Source of the DNA: JBGCEZ01 sp045106735 | Lineage (GTDB): Bacteria; Planctomycetota; Phycisphaerae; Phycisphaerales; SM1A02 | Assembly (NCBI GenBank): GCA_045106735.1 | Contig: JBGCEZ010000070.1 | Span: forward strand, 1 to 19,276 | DNA: 19,276 nt | Direction of reading: 5' to 3' | Part shown: one piece after another, positions 7,212-12,821 of the stretch | Position numbering within the stretch: position 1 is the first letter of the stretch | How the letters are laid out: each line of letters starts with the position of its first letter | Translations under genes and position numbers: made by a program | The notes under the pieces: model-generated | Seen by the model: the letters and a program-made list of their open reading frames with translations, nothing else | The model's database searches: none | What the model was told of the DNA's origin: nothing

Positions 7212-7232
7212 GCGCGCCCCGTCACGGCGCGC
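7212..7232. terminator. possible hairpin between convergent rsmG and smpB
   Basis: GCGCGCC (7212-7218) pairs with GGCGCGC (7226-7232) across 7 bases in the gap between two converging genes. The position is right for a shared terminator, but there is no T-run on either side. Confidence 0.25.
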
Positions 7233-7290
7233 GTCGTCACGCTTCGCCGCGCGTCATCGCCAAGCCCCCGGCTGAGCAAGCCCTGCGCCG

Positions 7291-7833
7291 CTACCGGCGC
7301 CGGCTCATCGCCCGTTCGATGTCGCGCTGCGCTTCCTTCTTGGAGATCGTCTGCCGCTTGTCGGCCTTGCGCTGGCCGCGGGCGATTCCCACCAGCAGCT
7401 TGGCCCGGCCGTCCTTGAAGTAGATCTTCAGCGGCACCAGCGTGACGCCCGGCTCACGTGCGGTGTCGGCCAGTCGCCGGATCTCGCGGCCGTGGGCGAG
7501 CAACCGGCGCGTGCGCACCGGATCGTGCTGGTACGCCTGTGCGGCATTCGGATACTCGGCAATGTGCACGCCGTGCAGCGTGAGCAGGGCCGGTTCGTCG
7601 GACGCCCGGATCCACCCCTCGGCCAGGGACGCTTGGCCGTCGCGCAGGCTCTTGACCTCGGTGCCCTTGAGCTGCATGCCGCACTCGAGGGTGTCTTCGA
7701 TCGTGTAGTTGTGCCGGGCCTTGCGGTTCTCGATCGTCGGGCCGGTCTGATCCGGACCCTTGGCCTTGCCACCCTTGGGCTTGCCGCCGGTGCGGGCCGC
7801 GGCCGACTGTGGATTGATCTGAGAACGGGCCAT
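7291..7833 (-). CDS. smpB: SsrA (tmRNA)-binding protein SmpB
   Basis: A 180-residue RNA-binding protein that delivers tmRNA to stalled ribosomes for trans-translation. After a basic, Gly/Lys-rich N-terminus (1-32) comes the standard core: ENRKARHNYTIEDTLECG (35-52), GTEVKSLRDG (57-66), HIAEY (90-94), HDPVRTRRLLAH (103-114), VTLVPLKIYFKDGRAK (130-145), ARGQRKADKR (151-160) and the helical basic tail DIERAMSRRR (171-180). It is slightly longer than E. coli SmpB (160), because of the N-terminus. I chose ATG 7833 over the more upstream in-frame start at 7872 because AAGG lies 9 bases before it and the product begins MARS. tRNA-Leu lies upstream on the same strand, separated by a terminator-like hairpin. 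No tmRNA gene is visible in the window. Confidence 0.96.
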   Translation of the reverse strand: MARSQINPQSAAARTGGKPKGGKAKGPDQTGPTIENRKARHNYTIEDTLECGMQLKGTEVKSLRDGQASLAEGWIRASDEPALLTLHGVHIAEYPNAAQAYQHDPVRTRRLLAHGREIRRLADTAREPGVTLVPLKIYFKDGRAKLLVGIARGQRKADKRQTISKKEAQRDIERAMSRRR

Positions 7834-7842
7834 GGCGGGGGA

Positions 7843-7846
7843 CCTT
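7843..7846 (-). promoter_or_regulatory. Shine-Dalgarno site fixing the smpB start
   Basis: AAGG on the minus strand lies 9 bases before the ATG at 7833, which supports the 180-residue product over the longer frame starting at 7872. Confidence 0.5.
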
Positions 7847-7870
7847 GGTACGGGCGCCGGCGGCGGGACC

Positions 7871-7922
7871 AAAAACGACGAGCCGGATGATGCGGGGACG
7901 AATCGTCGCCTGCGTCATCCGG
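7871..7922 (-). terminator. terminator of the tRNA-Leu gene (or smpB leader hairpin)
   Basis: On the minus strand CCGGATGA (7915-7922) pairs with TCATCCGG (7883-7890). Further pairing inside includes a small GACG/CGTC stem. A T5 run follows at 7871-7875. It begins 41 bases after the tRNA 3' end and ends 38 bases before the smpB start. Terminator for the tRNA is the simplest reading; attenuation of read-through into smpB is possible. Confidence 0.6.
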
Positions 7923-7962
7923 TTCGCAAGCCGGTGGGCCGTTTGCACGGCGTCCCGGTCAA

Positions 7963-8048
7963 TGCCCAGAAGAGGACTCGAACCTCCACGGGATTTTACT
8001 CCCACTAGCACCTCAAGCTAGCGCGTCTGCCAATTCCGCCACCTGGGC
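7963..8048 (-). tRNA. tRNA-Leu (anticodon GAG)
   Basis: An 86-base class II tRNA. The acceptor stem is GCCCAGG with TCTGGGC (one G-T wobble) and discriminator A. The anticodon stem CTAGC/GCTAG holds the loop TTGAGGT, giving anticodon GAG (8012-8014) for CUC and CUU codons. A long variable arm (GGGAGTAAAATCCC) and T-arm GAGGTTCGAGTCCTC are present. CCA is not encoded; the gene is followed by TT. Discriminator A and the long variable arm both fit leucine. Confidence 0.96.
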
Positions 8049-8063
8049 TTCAGGGGGACGGAG

Positions 8064-8091
8064 AGTATACGGGCGCCGGGCAGCATGTCGA
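8064..8091 (-). promoter_or_regulatory. promoter of tRNA-Leu
   Basis: Minus-strand -35 TCGACA (8086-8091, 5 of 6 to TTGACA), a 16-base spacer, and -10 TATACT (8064-8069, 5 of 6 to TATAAT). The tRNA 5' end lies 15 bases further on. This is the best sigma-70 type promoter in the window. Confidence 0.75.
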
Positions 8092-8161
8092 GTCCCGGAG
8101 GCGACCCAAGCACGATCCGGCCGTAGGATCCGGCGACGGAGCTGGTTTTCGGCCCCGCGGC

Positions 8162-8166
8162 GGAGG
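8162..8166 (+). promoter_or_regulatory. Shine-Dalgarno site of the TIM-barrel-like gene
   Basis: GGAGG lies 11 bases before the ATG at 8178. Spacing is a little long, but it is the only good site and supports this start. Confidence 0.5.
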
Positions 8167-8177
8167 TTCCTGCAGCC

Positions 8178-8909
8178 ATGACGACGAGCGTGAACCCAAC
8201 GATCTGGACCCTCGAACCGGCCAACGGACCCGGGCGGGCCGCCGTCCTGCGCGACGCGGCTGGCCACCCACGGGCCCACGTCCTGCCGGGCAATCCATTG
8301 GCCGACGACTGGAGCCCGCCGGCCAGCCTGCCGTCGGATCCCGGCGACTTGATCCTCTGGACCGGGGCGATGGGGGACGGGCCCTTCGCCCCGCACCCGC
8401 ATACGTGGATGAGCCCCGGCCGGACCCGGCTGACCGAGCGGTTGGCCGATCTGGCCGAGGCCCTGTCCCGCGGTCCCGAGCCCGGCCGCCGCCTCCTGCT
8501 GCGGCCGCACGCCCGCCACGTCCTGAGCGATCCGCCTTCGGTCCGCAGTTTCTTGCGGGATGCCGGCGACCTGCCGATCGGCCTGTGCTTGGAGCCGGCG
8601 GCGCTCTTCGAGGCCACGATGCTGGGCGACGCGGCGGAGGAACACGTCGAGCGAATTCTTGGCGGGCTTGGCGATCTGACCGATGTGCACCTGCGTGGCG
8701 ACGTGGAGCCGCCGGCCGGGGTCCCGATCCCGGATCCACTCCCGGCCAGCGGAAAAGGGCCGCTCGTGGCCGGTCCAGCCCCGGACGCCCCGTGCGAACT
8801 CGTGCCGGCCGGCGAGGGCCACTTGCCCATGGACCAACTGGATGCCGCGGCGGACCGCTGGCTCGCGGTCACGGCGATCCGGGTTGAGGGAAGCCCGGGG
8901 CTCGCCTGA
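8178..8909 (+). CDS. hypothetical protein, possibly a divergent xylose-isomerase-like TIM barrel
   Basis: A 243-residue protein, probably cytoplasmic: no signal peptide or membrane segment. The second half recalls the sugar phosphate isomerase/AP endonuclease family 2 barrel: RRLLLRPHA (104-112), then SDPPSVRSFLRDAGDLPIGL (117-136), CLEPAALFEA (137-146), a strand ending TDVHLRGD (168-175), and LVPAGEGHLPMDQL (208-221), which resembles the usual GEG-ID motif near the end of such barrels. The first 100 residues show no such pattern, and the chain is short for a complete barrel (about 270-300), so it may be a reduced or non-catalytic relative. A His or Glu set for metal binding is not complete. 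nuoC follows after 119 bases. Coding status is well supported by the ribosome site and codon use; the family call is tentative. Confidence 0.7.
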   Translation: MTTSVNPTIWTLEPANGPGRAAVLRDAAGHPRAHVLPGNPLADDWSPPASLPSDPGDLILWTGAMGDGPFAPHPHTWMSPGRTRLTERLADLAEALSRGPEPGRRLLLRPHARHVLSDPPSVRSFLRDAGDLPIGLCLEPAALFEATMLGDAAEEHVERILGGLGDLTDVHLRGDVEPPAGVPIPDPLPASGKGPLVAGPAPDAPCELVPAGEGHLPMDQLDAAADRWLAVTAIRVEGSPGLA

Positions 8910-9028
8910 CTCGCTCCACTGGGGGCTGGTCGACTACCATTGACGCCTCTGGCGCTGGTGCGTGCCCTCCATGCTCGCCCCCGCGCCCGCCCCCGACTCC
9001 CATTCACCGCCAGTCGAGCTCGCCCCGC

Positions 9029-9586
9029 ATGTCCAGCCCGCCGACCCTCGATCACCCGACCCTTCCGCGCGTCAAGCAGTCCTTCCCGGATGTGAAGCTG
9101 CAGGCGGCGGAGTTCCGCGGCCAGACCACGCTCGTGGTGCCGACGGATCGCGCCCATGAGGTGCTGCGGTTCTTGCGGGATGACCCGGAGTCGGACTTCG
9201 CGCTGTTGAGCCACGTCACCGGGGTTGACTACCTCGGTTATCCCGCGGAACAGCCCGGCCGTTTCGCTGTCGTCTACATCCTCTGGAGTCCGACGCTCAA
9301 GCGGCGGCTCACGGTGAAGACGTTCGTTGATCCGTCGATCGAGACGTCGGGCATCGAGCCCGATCCCGCCCTGTGGGTGGACTCGGTCTGCGACATCTGG
9401 GCCGGCGCCGAATGGCCGGAGCGCGAGATCTTCGACATGTACGGGATCCGGTTCCGGAACCACCCCGATCTGCGACGCATCCTGACCTGGGAAGACTTCC
9501 CGGCCCACCCGCTGCGGAAGGACTATCCGCTGCGGGGGCGGGGTGAGCGCGAGCGTTACACGGTCAAGGATCGCGACTCGAGTTGA
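9029..9586 (+). CDS. nuoC: NADH-quinone oxidoreductase subunit C
   Basis: A 185-residue subunit of the peripheral (matrix-like) arm of respiratory complex I, the 30-kDa subunit, lying on the cytoplasmic side of the membrane and packing against NuoD. The family signature is complete: EREIFDMYGIRFRNHPDLRR (131-150) and the following TWEDFPAHPLRKDYPLRG (153-170). The N-terminal alpha/beta part (residues 12-100, including LLSHVTGVDYLGY) is also typical. Length fits a stand-alone NuoC and there is no fused NuoD. None of the other nuo genes is next to it, which is unusual since they commonly form one operon. The ATG at 9029 has only a weak GAG upstream. Confidence 0.95.
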   Translation: MSSPPTLDHPTLPRVKQSFPDVKLQAAEFRGQTTLVVPTDRAHEVLRFLRDDPESDFALLSHVTGVDYLGYPAEQPGRFAVVYILWSPTLKRRLTVKTFVDPSIETSGIEPDPALWVDSVCDIWAGAEWPEREIFDMYGIRFRNHPDLRRILTWEDFPAHPLRKDYPLRGRGERERYTVKDRDSS

Positions 9587-9886
9587 GGCGATGGGCGTCG
9601 TCGTCGCCCCGAGCCTCCATCCATCCACTGAGTCTCCGGGCCCCCGGGCCAGCGAGTCCCCGATCGGTGCCGAATTCGGCCACGGTCGCGGGGCGTTCGC
9701 CGCATGGCCGGCGCACGGTCGGCACGGCCCCGGACGCCGAAGCTGGCCCCGCGGATCCGCGCTCGACCGTCGGCCGACCAGTGGATTTTCCAGGGATGCG
9801 GCGGCTCTACGCGTCGTACCACGGGGGCCCGGCCACGCCTGCGGCCGCGCCTTCTCTGCATCCCCTTGGCCGGAATCACCCCACCG
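9587..9886. other. non-coding stretch between nuoC and the cotH-like gene
   Basis: 300 bases. The cotH frame is open upstream to 9704, but that part is Arg/Pro low complexity ahead of a clear signal peptide, so I treat it as untranslated. A short GC dyad (GGGCCCCCGGGCC, near 9638-9650) could be a nuoC terminator but has no T-run. No convincing promoter seen. Confidence 0.4.
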
Positions 9887-11668
9887 ATGACGCGTTTCCC
9901 TCAGATGATGGTCGTTCTGGCGATTGCCGCACTGGCGTCACCGCTCGCCGCCCAACCCGCACGCCAACCCGCTCGCCAACCGGGCAATGATCCCGGCGAT
10001 CAACCGCGCGGTGGACAGGATCTCCGCCAACCAGGGCCGCAGCGTGGATTCGGCGGCGGTCCTGGCGGTCCGGGAGGCCCCGGCGGTCCGCAGAGCGAGA
10101 ACATCGAACTGCTGGAGACCCACGACGCGAACGGGGACGGCTGGCTGAACCTCGAAGAGCGGGCCGCGGCTCGCAAGGATCTGATCGAACGCCGGACGAC
10201 GGGGGCCGGGGCGGGCGAGGGCCGCGGACGTGGCCAGCGCGGGCGTGGGCAGCGTGGCGGCAACCGCGAGCCGGCGGTGCCCGGACCTTCGGTTTCGCCG
10301 GCCGACGTCACGGCCTTTCCGGATGCGCCGCTCTACGACGTGAGCACCTTGCGCACCGTCTTCTTGACGTTCGAGAACGCGGACTGGGAAGCAGAGCTCC
10401 AAGACTTCCACGACACCGACGTTGAAGTGCCGGCGACGATGATGGTCGACGGCAAGGACTACCCGGGCGCCGGCGTGCGTTTTCGCGGGGCGTCGTCTTA
10501 CATGCGAATTCCGGCGGGCTACAAGCGATCATTCAACATCGCGGTCGACCTCGTGGATGAAGACCAGCGGCTGTACGGGCACAAGACCCTGAACTTGCTG
10601 AACGCCAACGGCGATGCTTCCATGATGAGCACCGTGTTGTATTCGCAAATGGCCAATGCGCATCTGGCCGCCCCGAAGGCGAACTTCGTCAAGGTGGTCA
10701 TCAACGGCGAATACTGGGGCGTGTACGTCAACGTTCAGCAGTTTGACAAGGTGTTTACCGCCGAACACTTCGGTTCGTCGAAGGGGACACGTTGGAAGGT
10801 TCCCGGCAGCCCCCGCGGCGATGGCGGACTTGCGTACGACGGCGATGACCTCGCGCCGTACAAGCAGCGGTACGACATGAAGTCGAACGATGGTGAGAAG
10901 GCGTGGAACGCGCTGGTGAACCTTTGCCGGGTGCTGAACGAAACGCCGCTCGACCAACTTGTCGAAGAGCTGGATCCGCTGCTCGACATCGATGCCGCAC
11001 TGTGGTTCTTGGCTTTCGACGTCGCCCTGGTGAACAGCGATGGATACTGGACCCGGGCGAGTGACTACTCCCTGTTCCTGGACAAGGACGGCCAGTTCCA
11101 CGTGGTCCCCCACGACATGAACGAAGCGTTCCAGAGCGCCCGCGGCGGCGGTGGTGGCCGCGCTCGCGGTGGCCGAGGCGGCGCGGGCGGCGAACGTCGT
11201 CGTGGCGGCGGTCGCGGCGGCTTTGGTGGGGCGGGCGGCCCGGACGGGCCGGGTGGCGGACCTGGCGGCGGCCCGGGCGGTGGTGCCGCTGGTGGCCCGG
11301 GTGGTCCTGGCGGTGGCGGCGGTGTCACCCTCGATCCGCTCGTCGGACTCGACAACGAACGCATGCCGCTGCGAAGCCGTCTCCTGGCCGTGCCCGAGCT
11401 TCGTGAACGCTACCTCAGCTACGTCAATCAGATCGCGGCCGAGTCGCTGCATCCGGATCGACTTGGGCCGCAGATCGCGGCGTACCGAGCCTTGATCATG
11501 GAGGCGGTCGAACAGGACACGCGGAAGCTTGACTCGTACGATGCATTCCTGCGAATCACGGCGACCGAAGCGCCGGCCGAGGCGGGAGCCCCGGCGGCTT
11601 CGATTCTCGACTTCGCTCGTGGCCGTCGTGCGTACCTCCTGAAAGAAGACGCGGCGGCTCTGGAATGA
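9887..11668 (+). CDS. secreted CotH-kinase family protein with EF-hand
   Basis: A 593-residue exported protein. A Sec signal peptide covers about 1-23 (MTRFPQMMVVLAIAALASPL, then AAQ). Next come a Pro/Gly/Gln-rich linker, a canonical EF-hand calcium loop DANGDGWLNLEE (80-91; Asp80, Asn82, Asp84, Asn88, Glu91), a second Gly/Arg linker (106-126), and the CotH domain: VRFRGASS (197-204), KRSFNIAVD (213-221), KTLNLLNANGDASM (233-246), INGEYWGVYVNVQQFD (272-287), FDVALVNSDGYW (377-388) and HVVPHDMNEAF (405-415). CotH proteins are atypical kinases (Bacillus CotH phosphorylates spore-coat proteins); the HD-x-N motif is the probable catalytic or metal-binding segment. About 60 residues of almost pure Gly/Arg/Pro (419-479) follow that motif. 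I chose ATG 9887 because it begins the signal peptide. DUF4956 follows after 70 bases. Substrate unknown. Confidence 0.9.
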   Translation: MTRFPQMMVVLAIAALASPLAAQPARQPARQPGNDPGDQPRGGQDLRQPGPQRGFGGGPGGPGGPGGPQSENIELLETHDANGDGWLNLEERAAARKDLIERRTTGAGAGEGRGRGQRGRGQRGGNREPAVPGPSVSPADVTAFPDAPLYDVSTLRTVFLTFENADWEAELQDFHDTDVEVPATMMVDGKDYPGAGVRFRGASSYMRIPAGYKRSFNIAVDLVDEDQRLYGHKTLNLLNANGDASMMSTVLYSQMANAHLAAPKANFVKVVINGEYWGVYVNVQQFDKVFTAEHFGSSKGTRWKVPGSPRGDGGLAYDGDDLAPYKQRYDMKSNDGEKAWNALVNLCRVLNETPLDQLVEELDPLLDIDAALWFLAFDVALVNSDGYWTRASDYSLFLDKDGQFHVVPHDMNEAFQSARGGGGGRARGGRGGAGGERRRGGGRGGFGGAGGPDGPGGGPGGGPGGGAAGGPGGPGGGGGVTLDPLVGLDNERMPLRSRLLAVPELRERYLSYVNQIAAESLHPDRLGPQIAAYRALIMEAVEQDTRKLDSYDAFLRITATEAPAEAGAPAASILDFARGRRAYLLKEDAAALE

Positions 11669-11738
11669 AGACGGATGGGCGTTCGCGGCTTTCCGGCCGC
11701 GGTGAACGCGCTTCGATGTTCATGTCGACTTGGATCCA

Positions 11739-12431
11739 ATGCTAGGCATTCTTGACATCCCTCTGTACGACGACGGCCTGGCCAGACTGGGGTTCCGTTT
11801 CGCCCACAACGTCTTCTTTCTGGCGTTGGTGGCGGGGATTGCGTGGCGACGGCGGCAGCCGAATGGCCGCGACCGAGAGTTCGCGTTCGCCACGGTGATG
11901 CTCAACATCACGGTGTTCTTCGTGTGCTTCACCATGCAGAAGCTGGAACTCAGCCTCGGCATGGCACTTGGGCTCTTCGCCATCTTCGGCGTGCTCCGCT
12001 ATCGCTCGGACACCATCCGCACCCGGGACATGACGTACCTGTTCATCGTCATCGGGATCGCGGTGGTGAATGCACTGACGAGCAGCCAGACGAGTTACCT
12101 CGAGATCCTCGCGGTGAACAGCACGTTCGTTGTGGCCACCGCACTGAGTGAGTGGGCGATCGGGCGGCTGTGGGGACCGAAGTCCGCCGACGATGCCGGC
12201 GAGAACGGCGAATCGGCGGGGGGCGGGGCGTCTGGCAAGCGCCGCAAGCAAGTCATTGAGTACGACCGGCTCGAACTTCTTGCTCCCGAGCGACGCGAGG
12301 AGCTCATCGGCGACCTGCGCGAGCGGACGCACCTTCCGATTGATCGCGTCCGCATCAACCGCATCGACTTGCCCAAGGCCCAGGCCTCGCTGTCGGCGTG
12401 GTACAACGAAGACCCGTCGTCGGCCGAGTAG
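11739..12431 (+). CDS. DUF4956 family membrane protein
   Basis: A 230-residue inner-membrane protein. Hydrophobic segments at about 22-36, 48-66, 74-87, 99-114 and 121-139 suggest four or five membrane spans. The stretch LGLFAIFGVLRYRSDTIRTR (77-96) with DMTYLFIVIGIAVVNAL (97-113) is the hallmark of DUF4956. A soluble C-terminal domain follows a Gly/Ser linker (150-168): VIEYDRLELLAPERREELI (172-190) and RVRINRIDLPKAQASLSAWY (203-222). The family's function is not established; it is often found near CotH-kinase genes and VTC-type polyphosphate-polymerase-domain genes. Here cotH lies 70 bases upstream and the VTC-type gene is absent. I used ATG 11739; an in-frame TTG at 11730 is possible. Confidence 0.88.
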   Translation: MLGILDIPLYDDGLARLGFRFAHNVFFLALVAGIAWRRRQPNGRDREFAFATVMLNITVFFVCFTMQKLELSLGMALGLFAIFGVLRYRSDTIRTRDMTYLFIVIGIAVVNALTSSQTSYLEILAVNSTFVVATALSEWAIGRLWGPKSADDAGENGESAGGGASGKRRKQVIEYDRLELLAPERREELIGDLRERTHLPIDRVRINRIDLPKAQASLSAWYNEDPSSAE

Positions 12432-12525
12432 TCGGTGCTGGTGATGGACGCTCGGCTGCGTGCCGGGGGCGCCGTGTGACACGCGAACGGTGTACACGTC
12501 GATACGCCGGCCATGCCTCGTCCAT

Positions 12526-12539
12526 GTGACGTACGTCAC
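12526..12539. promoter_or_regulatory. 14-bp perfect palindrome, likely operator
   Basis: GTGACGTACGTCAC is fully self-complementary and lies about 280 bases before the symporter start. The TGACGT half-site resembles operators of several dimeric regulators (GntR- or CRP-like), but no regulator gene is adjacent, so the protein is unknown. Confidence 0.45.
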
Positions 12540-12556
12540 CGAGTTCGCATCGAGTC

Positions 12557-12592
12557 GATGGCGATGTCGATGCCGATGCCGATGGCGATGTC
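12557..12592. repeat. hexanucleotide tandem repeat, non-coding
   Basis: Six units of GATGNC in a row (GATGGC, GATGTC, GATGCC, GATGCC, GATGGC, GATGTC). The unit differs from that in queA, but the 6-base period is the same. Confidence 0.8.
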
Positions 12593-12821
12593 CACACTCC
12601 ACGTCTGAATTCAGTTCGTTAGGATTCGAGCCGGCGTTCCTCGCTGGTGCGTCCTGACTCCGTCGCCCCTCGGCCTTGGCCGCACGCGGCTCGGCGTCTG
12701 ATGCATCTCGATGCCGAAGCACGAGGGCGACGTCAGCGACTCACGTTGCGGCGTCTCGCAAACGCCTCGTCGCCGCCCGCGCCCATCAATACTTCGACCC
12801 TCATCCACGTGAGCGAGCACC

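Larger units (their letters stand above)
12432..12821. other. regulatory-looking non-coding region ahead of the symporter
   Basis: 390 bases with no convincing gene. It holds three perfect palindromes, GTGTACAC (12490-12497), GTGACGTACGTCAC (12526-12539) and CTGAATTCAG (12605-12614), and a six-unit hexamer repeat (12557-12592). TAGGAT (12620-12625) is a possible -10 but lacks a good -35. No terminator for the upstream gene is obvious. Confidence 0.5.

Noticed and set aside
7963..8048. tRNA-Leu as an integration (att) site
   Set aside because: No integrase gene, no repeated tRNA 3' end and no change in gene character next to it.
8018..9628. Minus-strand frame of 536 codons ending in KPRWRNWQTR
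   Set aside because: That ending is the translated tRNA-Leu sequence, and the remainder is antisense to two plus-strand genes.
9704..9886. Longer N-terminus for the CotH protein
   Set aside because: It would bury a clear Sec signal peptide behind 61 Arg/Pro-rich residues; start at 9887 is better.
11751..11757. TTGACA promoter-like hexamer
   Set aside because: It lies inside the DUF4956 coding region just after its start and has no matching -10; likely chance.
11742..12722. Minus-strand frame with a His-Arg repeat
   Set aside because: The His-Arg run is the non-coding GATGNC repeat read on the other strand, and the rest is antisense to DUF4956.
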